A stretch of 64,000 nucleotides of DNA from Acidimicrobiales bacterium (GCA_020629155.1 JAHDDW010000005.1:1-64000); one strand, 5' to 3'; shown: positions 52,137-61,152, counted from the first letter of the stretch. A program made the numbers and translations. Notes: generated by a model not told the origin, from the letters alone.

Positions 52137-52166
52137 AGTGTAAACCATAGCAACTAACTTCAACAA
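52137..52166 (-). promoter_or_regulatory. Promoter of the propeller/DUF4214 gene (leaderless)
   Basis: On the minus strand TTGTTG (52166-52161), an 18-base spacer and TACACT (52142-52137) lie 7 bases before ATG 52129. No ribosome site is present. Confidence 0.55.
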
Positions 52167-52197
52167 CTTTCACCAAAGTGAAACATCATTAGGTTTT

Positions 52198-53181
52198 CTA
52201 CTTTTGATTAGGGACAACAACTGCGTGGAGTTCTTTAACTCGAACCTCTTGTGCGTTTGAAATCGCTATTGAAGGAAACGGCCCCAGCGGCCCAATGGTT
52301 GACGTGGCTGAAACTTCAAACACGACAGTGCTAGTCAAAGTGTAGGGTTCGCCACCAGCGGTCGACCATTCATAGAATGTTGAGCATGGGTAGTTTGCTT
52401 TTGTGGCTTCGACCCCTCTGCTGTAGAGTTTGCCCGGACCGTTGCATAAAACAACATCTTGATTTGGTTCGCCTGAATTCCAACGAGATTGAACAGGGGT
52501 CAACGTCGCCGTTACGCTAACGTTGCCAGCTGAAGCAGTGGCGCTATAGGTCTGCCAATATGTTTCATCGATTGCATGCATGTTAACTGTCTGGACAAAA
52601 AGTGAATCTATGCCAGGGTTTATGGTAAAGACGGGCGACCCTGGTTTTGCTTCATCGATAGCTTGTAGCACAAGAGCATTGATGTCGACAACGCCATCTT
52701 CTGGGTAAAGAACGCTGCTGTTGAATCCGCAACGCCACCACCGTCCAGTTTTTGAATAAGTGCGTTTATGGACCATAGCTTGCCCCTCGGGCATAAAGTC
52801 AACAAAACTGTCAGTCATGGAATCTTGGTACGGTAGAACAGCTTCTTTGTCTCCCGTGCCAGCAAAATGTTTCGAGAAGCGGTCGCTGTCTCGCACTAGT
52901 TGATTGCTTTCCACCTTGCTAACAACAGATTTTTTATCGTCTTTGATGGTAAGGATCCACTGAGCGCCGTTTTCATTGCAACTAGAATCTCCTGAACCCT
53001 TTTTAGGCGTAGGGCGATAAAGGCTGCTAGCTCCAACCTCGACACCATCAGGGTGAATCTCAATCTCAGTTTGGTCAGAGTTCTGTTTGATTATTCTTTG
53101 TGTTTGTTCTTGTGCCATTGCGTGCGATCCCACAAACAATAAAAATACGCAGCAGAGTATTCCGCCTGTTATTGTACGCAT
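52198..53181 (-). CDS. Secreted protein of unknown function
   Basis: From ATG 53181 the product is about 327 residues. The signal peptide MRTITGGILCCVFLLFVGSH ends near AMAQ. The mature part is beta-rich with a few cysteines (SSCNENGAQW, WWRCGFNS, VVLCNGPG, NYPCSTFYEW). I do not recognise the family. AAAGG lies 3-4 bases before the ATG, inside the end of the upstream lipoprotein gene, and the two genes overlap by 13 bases. They are therefore likely co-translated and may form one exported complex. Confidence 0.7.
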   Translation of the reverse strand: MRTITGGILCCVFLLFVGSHAMAQEQTQRIIKQNSDQTEIEIHPDGVEVGASSLYRPTPKKGSGDSSCNENGAQWILTIKDDKKSVVSKVESNQLVRDSDRFSKHFAGTGDKEAVLPYQDSMTDSFVDFMPEGQAMVHKRTYSKTGRWWRCGFNSSVLYPEDGVVDINALVLQAIDEAKPGSPVFTINPGIDSLFVQTVNMHAIDETYWQTYSATASAGNVSVTATLTPVQSRWNSGEPNQDVVLCNGPGKLYSRGVEATKANYPCSTFYEWSTAGGEPYTLTSTVVFEVSATSTIGPLGPFPSIAISNAQEVRVKELHAVVVPNQK

Positions 53182-53768
53182 TCGCCTTTGCCTTCCCAGT
53201 ATGCTTTTTCTGCAAGTCCATTTAGTCGCCATTCCCCATCAACAAATTTCATTTCAACGAGGTACAAAATCGTTTCAGTTGGCGTGTTCGTTTGAGTGGG
53301 GGAATCTTTTTTGGCTATATAGCTATCGCTGAAATAGCAATCTTGGAATTGTACAAAGTTGGGGTCTGTGATGACCGCATCACCGCCTATCTCACTTAGG
53401 ATGTGTTCATTCACTGAATTCTCAGGGAGTCGCAAAACTTCACCTCGTTCTTTCAACCCCTCCAGAAAGTTCTTATCGACTTTCAGTCGTCGTTCTGTTG
53501 AAAGTTCTTGGAGTGGTTCAAAGTCTGGGTCTGCATAAGGATCACCTGCGGCAACAAGATATGCATGGTGGTATGACTCGTATCTTTGTTGGAAGGAGCC
53601 GCCTGGGTAAAGCTCGATAGGGGTTCGTTCTACTTCTTCTTGCTCGGCTGAAGTAGAAGGCGCTGCTGTTTGTTCGCTCGATGGCGTTACCTCAGCTTCG
53701 GTGCTTGTAGAGCCCGAACATGAGGAAAGAACAAAGGCCGAGCACAAAAAATAAACAAAACGTTTCAC
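53169..53768 (-). CDS. Secreted lipoprotein of unknown function
   Basis: A 199-residue protein with a signal peptide and lipobox VLSSC (Cys17), a Ser/Thr/Glu-rich tether, and a domain rich in Tyr, Asp and Glu (YHHAYLVAAGDPYADPDFEP). It ends with a hydrophobic strand pair (ETILYLVEMKFVDGEWRLNGL) reminiscent of NTF2-like or nuclear-transport-type accessory domains in actinobacterial lipoproteins. That assignment is weak. The start is GTG 53768. The stop overlaps the start of the secreted protein gene downstream. Confidence 0.7.
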   Translation of the reverse strand: MKRFVYFLCSAFVLSSCSGSTSTEAEVTPSSEQTAAPSTSAEQEEVERTPIELYPGGSFQQRYESYHHAYLVAAGDPYADPDFEPLQELSTERRLKVDKNFLEGLKERGEVLRLPENSVNEHILSEIGGDAVITDPNFVQFQDCYFSDSYIAKKDSPTQTNTPTETILYLVEMKFVDGEWRLNGLAEKAYWEGKGECVQ

Positions 53769-54141
53769 TAATAACTACTTTCTCTTAAACCTCAAAATAA
53801 AGGTCACAGTATGGGTCGTAAACTGCACAGAAGTAAAGAAGCGAAAGCGTCATTGGTTTCGTTTCAAATCACACAAGCTAACTAAAGCAACAACAACCTA
53901 CCTCAATCGCAAGCCTAATGCAACCCCTATTGGTGGCCGCTTCTGACCCACGAAATGGATGCGCTTAGTTTTTTATAAACCCTTCAGACCTGAGACAAGC
54001 AGATAGATCGCAGCGCAGTTGCCAGTTGAGCCGTTGGATTAGTGGCGAGTTCAGCAGTAATCGCAGATTGTTGCGATGATGAGATAGGCTATAAGCGTAT
54101 GTGGTGTCAATGACGACGCTGCTTTTTAGTCAGGAATTATT
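53769..54141. other. Intergenic stretch with no gene seen
   Basis: About 370 bases lie between the divergent lipoprotein and helicase genes. Only very short frames (18-24 codons) occur, none with a good ribosome site. No repeat or strong hairpin was noticed. The helicase promoter presumably lies in the last 60 bases (GGCTATAAGCG region near 54090). Confidence 0.45.
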
Positions 54142-55290
54142 TTGGGTACAGGATTTAAAGAGCTAGGAGTCAGCCCCGAATTAGTTGACGCCTTAGCATC
54201 GCAAGGCATAGAAGAAGCCTTCGAGATTCAAGAATTGACCGTCAAAGACGGTTTAGCAGGCAAAGATATCTGCGGAAAAGCAAAAACTGGTTCAGGTAAA
54301 ACACTCGCATTTAGCATTCCAACGGTGCAGCACCTTGCTTCAGCGCCCAAAGGAGCTGTTTCGGGTCTTATTATGGTGCCGACTCGCGAGCTTGCCACAC
54401 AGGTGCTTGAAGTTATTGAACCGCTCGCAAAAGCAGTTGGCGTTAAAACCCTGGCGGTCTACGGTGGTGCGAACATCAACAAGCAGATTGATAAACTGAA
54501 AAAAGGTACGGATCTGATTGTTGCCACACCTGGTCGTCTTATTGACTTGCTTGAACGCAAAGAGGTGTCTGTCGCAAGCCTTAAACATGTCGTGCTTGAC
54601 GAAGCTGATCGTATGGCCGACATGGGTTTCTTGCCGCAGGTTGAGTGGATCCTGCGGCGCATCGAAACCGAGTATCAAATGCTGCTTTTCTCTGCCACGT
54701 TAGACAAAGGCGTTGGCTCTCTTGTCACTCGTTATCAAAACGACCCGATTCACCATGAAGTGGTCGCAGAAGAAGTCACTGTTGAACATATGCAACACCG
54801 TTTTGTGACCGTTCATGAGATGGATCAGAACAAAGTTGTGGCTGCTATTGTCAATGGTGCACAAAAAACTATGGTGTTTTGTAACACTAAACGGGCCTGC
54901 GATCGGTTGACGCAAAACTTAGCCAAGTTGGCTGTTTCAGTCGAAGCAATCCACGGCGACCTGCGTCAACGTCACCGCGAAAAAGCTCTCAAAAAGTTCG
55001 CAGATGGAGAAGTGCAAGCACTCGTCGCAACCGACGTCGCAGCTAGAGGTATTCACGTTGACGATGTTGACGTTGTTGTGCATTTCGATCCGCCTGATGA
55101 CCACAAAACTTATTTGCATCGATCGGGTCGCACTGCTCGCGCAGGTGGCTCAGGTGTTGCGATTACATTAGCGTTATGGAATCAAGAGCTAGAGATCAAA
55201 CGACTGCAAAAACGTATGGGTCTCGATGTGCCTTTGGTTGAAGTGTTCTCTAATGACGAACGGCTAACAAAGTTGGCGAGCTGGGACTAA
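54142..55290 (+). CDS. DEAD-box ATP-dependent RNA helicase (RhlE-like)
   Basis: A compact 382-residue helicase with all core motifs: a Q motif (FEIQELTVK), motif I AKTGSGKT (47-54), PTRELA, GG, TPGRL, DEAD in VVLDEADRMADMGF, SAT in FSATL, and the second-domain blocks ATDVAARGIHVDDVDVV and HRSGRTARAG. It lacks C-terminal extensions. It would unwind short RNA duplexes in ribosome assembly or mRNA decay. It starts at TTG 54142 with AGGA 6 bases upstream; no ATG is available in frame. The methylase gene starts 6 bases after the stop. Confidence 0.9.
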   Translation: MGTGFKELGVSPELVDALASQGIEEAFEIQELTVKDGLAGKDICGKAKTGSGKTLAFSIPTVQHLASAPKGAVSGLIMVPTRELATQVLEVIEPLAKAVGVKTLAVYGGANINKQIDKLKKGTDLIVATPGRLIDLLERKEVSVASLKHVVLDEADRMADMGFLPQVEWILRRIETEYQMLLFSATLDKGVGSLVTRYQNDPIHHEVVAEEVTVEHMQHRFVTVHEMDQNKVVAAIVNGAQKTMVFCNTKRACDRLTQNLAKLAVSVEAIHGDLRQRHREKALKKFADGEVQALVATDVAARGIHVDDVDVVVHFDPPDDHKTYLHRSGRTARAGGSGVAITLALWNQELEIKRLQKRMGLDVPLVEVFSNDERLTKLASWD

Positions 55291-55296
55291 AGCACA

Positions 55297-57036
55297 TTGG
55301 GCAAAGCGATCGATCCTGCACTACGCCGACTACGCACAAAACGTAGGTGGATTAAAAAACTTGTACGCACCTATGCTGATGTGCCAGCGCTTGAACTTGC
55401 CGAAATGGTGGCGGCGCAAGTTGTTGCTAGCTATACAAGCGTTCGCAATAAACAAAATCAATTTGTGATAGGGAAGGTCGAAGACCCACCGTTTGGTTGG
55501 CAAGACCCTTGGCTTGTTGGCATGACGCATGAACATAGCGTGTCGCAACAAAACCGTGCAAGCAGGGGTGCGTGGTATACGCCAGAGCCTGTCGTGCGAG
55601 GGTTAGTCTCGCTAGCTTTTGATGCGCATCGCCATCGCAACGATGACCTTGTGGTTGATCCAACATGTGGCGGCGGCGCGTTTCTTCTCGCAGCGCTCGA
55701 CGAGCTGGTTGTTAAGGGCGTGTCGCCAGAGCAAGCGATCGTCAGCGTTTCTGGCATGGATATAGACCATGGCGCGGCAGCAGTAAGTCGACTGTCGTTG
55801 CACTGTTGGGCAGCAAGTCATCAACTTGCATGTGATAGCAAGCAGTTGCATATCTTTGTCGGCGATGCGCTCCAAACAATGCCCGAGGTGTGGCAGCAGC
55901 GTCGGATTATCGTAGGTAACCCACCGTTCGCGTCGCCACTTCACGCAGGCGCTTTGAACGAAACCGCCGCAGCGTTTCATCAAGCTAACTCTAGCGACCT
56001 TGGCATGTATGCCGATCTAGCTTCGATGCATCTGTTGCGTGCGGTGCAAACGTCGCCAGCTGGTTCGACGGTGGCGATGGTTCAGCCACAATCGGTGCTG
56101 TCGAGCCGAGATTTGGCACAGTTTCGCACTAATGTAGAGAAAACGGCTCCGCTGCAATCATTATGGGTGGCGAAAGAACCTGTTTTTGATGCAGGTGTGC
56201 GAGCATGCGCCCCCGTTTTGGGTGTCGGGTCGCAGAGTCCTGCAGGCATTCAGCTTGCCAGTAAACCAACTGTCGAACGTGGCAGTTTTTCTAGTTCTGA
56301 CGGTTGGAGCTCGTTGGCAGCTGACGCGTTAGGGGCGCCGCCATTGCCGAAAGCGTTGCATGCAGCAAAAACAAGGCTCGGAGAGATGGCGTCTGCAACT
56401 GCTGGTTTCCGTGACGAATATTATGGCCTTGTCGAAGGGTGTTATGAATCAGATGGTGAGGTCGAACCGCCAAATCGTTTAATGACAGTCGGTTCTGTTG
56501 ACCCGCTATGGTCGCATTGGGGTCAGACGCAGCTTCGCTTTGGCGGCGACAAATGGCTAAAACCAGCAGTGCGCTACGATCAGCTAGCCGACAAGTTGCA
56601 ACGCTGGGTTACCCGGCAGAGCCAACCGAAAATTTTGTTAGCGACGCAAGCTAAAGTTTTAGAGCCATATGTTGACCGTGAAGGCTCAGCAATCCCTGTG
56701 ACGCCGCTTTTGTCTGTCCACTGCGATAAAGATGATCTTTACAAAGTGGCAGCTGTTTTGCTTGCCCCGCCTGTGGCGTTGTGGGCATGGCGCACATGGT
56801 TTGGCTCCGCTATGGCTGTCGACGCGATTAAGCTAAGCGCAAAACAAGTGTTGCAGATCCCGCTGCCAGTTAACGGCGATAAATGGCAAGAAGCCGCAGC
56901 AGTTGTTGAATCCAACCAGTCTGGATCCTCTCAAGGAGCGTGGGCTGTTGCTAAAGAAGTAGCCGCCATTATGAACCAAGCATACGATGGCGACTCGCAA
57001 GTGCTTGACTGGTGGCTCAGTCGTTGTAAAGCATAG
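55297..57036 (+). CDS. N6-adenine-specific DNA methyltransferase-like protein
   Basis: A 579-residue protein with a type I/IIG-style methylase core. There is GAWYTPEPVVRGLVSLAF, the SAM-binding DPTCGGGAFLLAAL (from D121) and the catalytic NPPF (208-211) in IIVGNPPFAS. A long C-terminal part resembles a target-recognition region. No restriction domain is visible in the protein, and the left-edge type III system is 55 kb away, so it may be a solitary modification enzyme. It starts at TTG 55297, 6 bases after the helicase stop, implying an operon. Confidence 0.8.
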   Translation: MGKAIDPALRRLRTKRRWIKKLVRTYADVPALELAEMVAAQVVASYTSVRNKQNQFVIGKVEDPPFGWQDPWLVGMTHEHSVSQQNRASRGAWYTPEPVVRGLVSLAFDAHRHRNDDLVVDPTCGGGAFLLAALDELVVKGVSPEQAIVSVSGMDIDHGAAAVSRLSLHCWAASHQLACDSKQLHIFVGDALQTMPEVWQQRRIIVGNPPFASPLHAGALNETAAAFHQANSSDLGMYADLASMHLLRAVQTSPAGSTVAMVQPQSVLSSRDLAQFRTNVEKTAPLQSLWVAKEPVFDAGVRACAPVLGVGSQSPAGIQLASKPTVERGSFSSSDGWSSLAADALGAPPLPKALHAAKTRLGEMASATAGFRDEYYGLVEGCYESDGEVEPPNRLMTVGSVDPLWSHWGQTQLRFGGDKWLKPAVRYDQLADKLQRWVTRQSQPKILLATQAKVLEPYVDREGSAIPVTPLLSVHCDKDDLYKVAAVLLAPPVALWAWRTWFGSAMAVDAIKLSAKQVLQIPLPVNGDKWQEAAAVVESNQSGSSQGAWAVAKEVAAIMNQAYDGDSQVLDWWLSRCKA

Positions 57037-57086
57037 AATCAATAGCTAGTTGCTTGATCCCAGGGTTCATCGTCTTAACTCCATGA

Positions 57087-57152
57087 TGGTCATCCCCGAG
57101 AAATCGGGGATCTTGCCCAGCAGAGATTCCCACTTTCGTGGGAATGACGACC
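57087..57152. repeat. REP-like palindromic repeat, copy 2
   Basis: A 66-base element with hairpins CATCCCCGAGAAATCGGGGAT and TTCCCACTTTCGTGGGAA. It is closely similar to the element at 39168-39233. It begins 50 bases past the methylase stop and may act as a terminator for the helicase-methylase operon. Confidence 0.8.
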
Positions 57153-57175
57153 TGAATAAGCTTGAAATTAACCAA

Positions 57176-57280
57176 CTAGTACATAGTCCGAACATCTGCA
57201 GAACGCTTTAAAGCCCAAAGTACTTCTGGAGCTTCTTGCCACTCGTCAATTAGAAGCGGAGCCCAGAGGTCGCTGCGGCA
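57176..57280 (-). pseudogene. Fragment of a DUF4143-type AAA ATPase gene
   Basis: On the minus strand a 34-codon stretch reads DLWAPLLIDEWQEAPEVLWA then LKRSADVRTMY before a TAG. The LIDEWQ..P..LW..KR..D pattern is the Walker B region of the widespread ATPases with a C-terminal DUF4143 domain. A TGA stops the frame just upstream and no Walker A part is found. It is a decayed piece only, adjoining the palindromic repeat. Confidence 0.55.
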
Positions 57281-57465
57281 TCACCACGTTTTATGAATTT
57301 GGACGGGTGTTTTTTATGAAAAAAGTCGAAATGGGGACGGCCGGGACTTTTGCTGTTCAGCAATCGCAGTCAGTTTTGGTTGCTATCTCTGTTAAAATCA
57401 ATTGCTTTAATTTTGAACATGTTGTACTTTGCGGTGAAGCTCGAACAATACGTCACAGGGTTTCC

Positions 57466-58674
57466 ATGTTTAAACTAAAAACATATGACACAGAAAATAT
57501 AAAATGGTTTTACGTTGCAAACACTGTGTTGGATTCATGGGTTCTAACAGCTGTTTTTCTCAATTTTGTGTTGCTGACAGTCACAAAAAGTCAGGTCGGC
57601 ATATATATCGCCATAGCCAGTGCTATCGCGATACTAGTTGAGGTTCCGTCCGGAACGTTAGCCGACAACCTAGGCAGAAGAACCATATCTTTGCTCGGCT
57701 TTATTCTTATGATGCTCTTTCTTGTTGCTTGGCTTTTCGCAACAATTTTAGGTAATGGTTTGTTGATTCTGTTGGGCTTTATTCTGGCTGAAATTTCGAT
57801 TGCGTTACTCAGTGGATCTCTTGAAGCGTTAGCGTACGATTCTTTAAAAGCTACTCAAAAAGAAGATGCATTTGATGAGCTGCAGTCGCAGGCAAAGTCC
57901 ATACAAATCATAGGGCTGATGGCAGCTACGTTCGTTGGTGGGCTGCTCTGGCAGATCAATAACTATCTGCCTCTTCTGGCAAACATGGTCGTGGTTGCGT
58001 TAGGAATTTTCGCAACATACAAGATGGAAGAGATTGACAGCCAAGATTGCGATGTGAGTACACAAGATAGCGCTGCTACGCTGCTGAGTGGCTTTACACA
58101 TATCCATCATGCAAAGATGAAACTGACAATAGCTGTTATGGCAGCGCCAGCAACTCTATTTATCCTATGGGGCGGAGGTTTTGTTCAGCTTGAAGTAGGA
58201 GAAAGGGCTGGACTGTCAGAAACGTCTTTGGCTACGCTGTTGACCTTTATCTTGATGGCAAATTACGTCACGTCACGTCTGTATGAGAGAATAAGAAGAA
58301 AGTTAGGAGATGGGCTTGGGTTTCTTGTTATCAATAGCGGAATGGCCATTGGATGCATTGTTTTGTCAGCAGTTTCAGAATCGATAGCAGTCGGTGTTGT
58401 GGGAATAATTTTGATTCGCCTTTTCGGGAAATTTACGCAAGCGTGGCCTTCGTCAGTGCTTAATGAAACATCAGAATCTAACGTGCGAGCTACAACAATA
58501 TCAACGTTTGCTTTTATTACAAGAGTGCCATACCTGTTTGTCTTGCCAATCTACATGTCGCTAAGCGACGCTGGGAAATCGATAACGTTCCTCTGCATTT
58601 CATTGCTTTTGATTATCGCAGGGATCTGCAGCTTACGCGCCTTCAACCAAGGTGGTAGTAAGATCGCTAGCTAG
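57466..58674 (+). CDS. MFS transporter
   Basis: About 402 residues from ATG 57466 (MFKLKTYDTENIKWFYVANT). It has twelve predicted helices, with the loop 2-3 motif GTLADNLGRRTISLLGF of the major facilitator superfamily. LSGSLEALAYDSLK resembles the 12-helix drug/solute efflux type. The substrate is unknown. The longer frame back to 57307 runs through non-conserved sequence and is rejected. The 429 bases before the ATG hold the repeat copy and the ATPase fragment described separately. Confidence 0.8.
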   Translation: MFKLKTYDTENIKWFYVANTVLDSWVLTAVFLNFVLLTVTKSQVGIYIAIASAIAILVEVPSGTLADNLGRRTISLLGFILMMLFLVAWLFATILGNGLLILLGFILAEISIALLSGSLEALAYDSLKATQKEDAFDELQSQAKSIQIIGLMAATFVGGLLWQINNYLPLLANMVVVALGIFATYKMEEIDSQDCDVSTQDSAATLLSGFTHIHHAKMKLTIAVMAAPATLFILWGGGFVQLEVGERAGLSETSLATLLTFILMANYVTSRLYERIRRKLGDGLGFLVINSGMAIGCIVLSAVSESIAVGVVGIILIRLFGKFTQAWPSSVLNETSESNVRATTISTFAFITRVPYLFVLPIYMSLSDAGKSITFLCISLLLIIAGICSLRAFNQGGSKIAS

Positions 58675-58815
58675 GTGGGTGGTCCCAAGGACGTCTACCC
58701 ACACGGCTCACCTAAGTGGTGCTTGCACTACTTTTGGTGGCATTTTGGGCCCGATAGCAACAAATTGGCGTAGTTTTTTAGGAAGATGTACGCAGTGGTT
58801 GGGTCGGCATAGTTC

Positions 58816-61152
58816 ATGGGTATATATTTCTTAGAGACCTCAAACGAGGTCGGCGGACTGAACACAAACCGAGACACAACGTTGAGAAATTCTACAGTCG
58901 CCGACACGGACCAACTATTTATTGAACCTGATGTTGATCTTGTCAGCCAATTCGAAACGATCGAATCTCACAACGAAACAGACGCAGCAATTGATGGCGT
59001 TGCGGTTTTCTCCTTCGACCGTGCAGAGGGCACTGCCCGAGTTGTTTTCTTTAGCCCAGGTTTCGCTGCCATGGTGGGAGAAAAAAACCTGGTTTTAGGG
59101 CAAGAAAGTCAAGACATCTTCGGTCCGACAAAAGTGCAAAACCGGCTTGCGCCTATCTTTTTTCAACTTATAGATAATCCTGAAAACAGATCGCTAGCAC
59201 TGGCACAAACCCTGAAACGTGACCCACATAGCGCATTGCCTGTTCATGTCACGTACAGTCTTTTGCAGCAAAGCGCGGCAAATGGCCAACATCTTTGCGT
59301 CGGGCTTTTTAGGGATTTGACTAAAGAATCAGCCGAGTCGTTGCTTGATGAACATATCGAGGTTGTCGCATCACTAGGGCGAGGTAAAACCCTTGGAGCG
59401 AGTTGCTTTCAGCTTTGCAAGCAACTCGAAGCGCACCTGGCAAATTCTTCGCAATGTTGGTTAGGTATACGCGGAGAAAACGGCTCGGTAGAGCCTGTAG
59501 TGTTTGGTAATTGTGAGATTGGTCACCTGCAAGGCATTTTTGACCTAGTTTTGAAGCGTGCGACCACAAACAAACCGTGGGCTGCACATGTGAGCGAAAT
59601 GCCTGCAGATATCGCCGACAAATTAGTAGGCGACGGCGTCGCCATGCTGTGGATTGTGCCGCTTCTAGCCGAGCATCAGCAAACATCTTTTTGGGAACCA
59701 GATCAAAGTGACATACAAGGTTTCCTTATTGTGGCTACAGATTCAATGGTTGAACCGCAAGAGCCGCAAATCACCTTGTTGACACAAGCTGCGAGTTATA
59801 TAGCAACCGAGATAAGCGAAGCAACGCAAGTAGCTGTCGACAACTATAGAGATTCTCATGACGAGTTGACACATCTTCCGAACAGATCACTTGTGCTCGA
59901 TCGTTTGAGCGATTCGCTCGCGTCGTTGACGCAAGACGCTGCCATTTCTGTGTTTCTGGTCGATCTCAACAGGTTTAAATCGATCAACCATGTGCATGGC
60001 TCACATATCGGCGACATTGTGCTGAAAGAAATAGCTGACCGTCTTCTAGCGGCTGTGCGTTTGGGTGACACGATCGGTCGTATAAGCAGCGATCAATATT
60101 TGATGGTGTGCTCATCGTCATCTGGCGAGCTAGATGCAGCCGCGATTGCGCAGCGCATCACCAACTGCGTGAGCGAACCTATCTATCTGCCAGACACCTC
60201 GAAGTTAACGGTTACAGCGTCAGTCGGCATTGTTCTCATAGAAGACCGAACAGCAGCGCCTGCTAGTATTTTAAGCCAAGCCGAATCAGCGTTAAGCAAA
60301 GCAGCAGCCAAAGGGCGCGGCTGTTACGCCTATTATGACGAAACGTTGCGCCAGCAGACCGACGCCAAACTTGAAATTGAAGAAGCGCTAAAAGCAGCCA
60401 TCAAAAATGACGAGCTGGTTGTGCATTATCAGCCGCTTGTTGATTTGCGTACCAGCAAAATGGTTGGCGCTGAAGCATTAGTGCGTTGGCAGCGTCCCGG
60501 CTATGGTCTTGTGTCGCCGATTGATTTTATTCCAGTAGCCGAAGAAACAGGTTTGATCAGCCAAATGGGTGTGATCATTATTGACGAAGTCTGCAAAGAT
60601 TTAGCGTCGTGGCCTAAAGTCTCTGGACGTCTACCTGTTGTGACGGTTAATCTTTCTGCTAAACAGCTTGTCGATGACACACTTGTGATTAGCGTGGTGA
60701 GCGCCCTGCGTCGTCATGATTTACACCCTCGTTGTCTCGGGTTCGAAATCACCGAATCAATGGAAATCGTAAACCCAACCCGTGCGCTTGAAACATTAAA
60801 CAAACTACGAGAACTGGGCTGTCGCGTGGCGATTGACGATTTTGGCATCGGCTATGCAACACTGGATTATTTACGTCGATTCTCGATGGCAAATGCGCTT
60901 AAAGTCGACCGATCATTCGTCACAGGCCTTGGTGTTTCTCGTGAAGATAACGCCATTGTTTCAGCTTCTGTTGCATTAGCATCTTCACTCGACATGCATA
61001 TCGTGGCTGAAGGCGTTGAAACGCAGCAGCAGTTAGAGATCCTCCGCAACATGGGGTGTAGCTATGCACAAGGCTACGGATTCTCTAAACCTGTCGCGGT
61101 CGAAAAAGCCATGCAACTGTGGGAAGAGCAAACCTTATTGCTCGAAATCTGA
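58816..61152 (+). CDS. PAS-GAF c-di-GMP phosphodiesterase with degenerate GGDEF
   Basis: A 778-residue soluble protein. A PAS-like domain lies at about 55-170 (VAVFSFDRAEGTARVVFFSP), a GAF-like domain at about 175-330, GGDEF at about 345-505 and EAL at about 520-770. The GGDEF signature reads ISSDQYLMV, so cyclase activity should be lost. The EAL domain keeps GAEALVRW, NLSAKQL, EITESM, IDDFGIGYATL, LKVDRSFV and AEGVETQQQ, so phosphodiesterase activity is likely. It would lower c-di-GMP, perhaps with the degenerate GGDEF as a GTP-sensing part. The start ATG 58816 lacks a clear ribosome site, and a TTG at 58882 is an alternative. Confidence 0.85.
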   Translation: MGIYFLETSNEVGGLNTNRDTTLRNSTVADTDQLFIEPDVDLVSQFETIESHNETDAAIDGVAVFSFDRAEGTARVVFFSPGFAAMVGEKNLVLGQESQDIFGPTKVQNRLAPIFFQLIDNPENRSLALAQTLKRDPHSALPVHVTYSLLQQSAANGQHLCVGLFRDLTKESAESLLDEHIEVVASLGRGKTLGASCFQLCKQLEAHLANSSQCWLGIRGENGSVEPVVFGNCEIGHLQGIFDLVLKRATTNKPWAAHVSEMPADIADKLVGDGVAMLWIVPLLAEHQQTSFWEPDQSDIQGFLIVATDSMVEPQEPQITLLTQAASYIATEISEATQVAVDNYRDSHDELTHLPNRSLVLDRLSDSLASLTQDAAISVFLVDLNRFKSINHVHGSHIGDIVLKEIADRLLAAVRLGDTIGRISSDQYLMVCSSSSGELDAAAIAQRITNCVSEPIYLPDTSKLTVTASVGIVLIEDRTAAPASILSQAESALSKAAAKGRGCYAYYDETLRQQTDAKLEIEEALKAAIKNDELVVHYQPLVDLRTSKMVGAEALVRWQRPGYGLVSPIDFIPVAEETGLISQMGVIIIDEVCKDLASWPKVSGRLPVVTVNLSAKQLVDDTLVISVVSALRRHDLHPRCLGFEITESMEIVNPTRALETLNKLRELGCRVAIDDFGIGYATLDYLRRFSMANALKVDRSFVTGLGVSREDNAIVSASVALASSLDMHIVAEGVETQQQLEILRNMGCSYAQGYGFSKPVAVEKAMQLWEEQTLLLEI

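Noticed and set aside
54110-54166. 18-codon frame overlapping the helicase start
   Set aside because: Weak start context and no sign of a leader-peptide design; kept out as chance.
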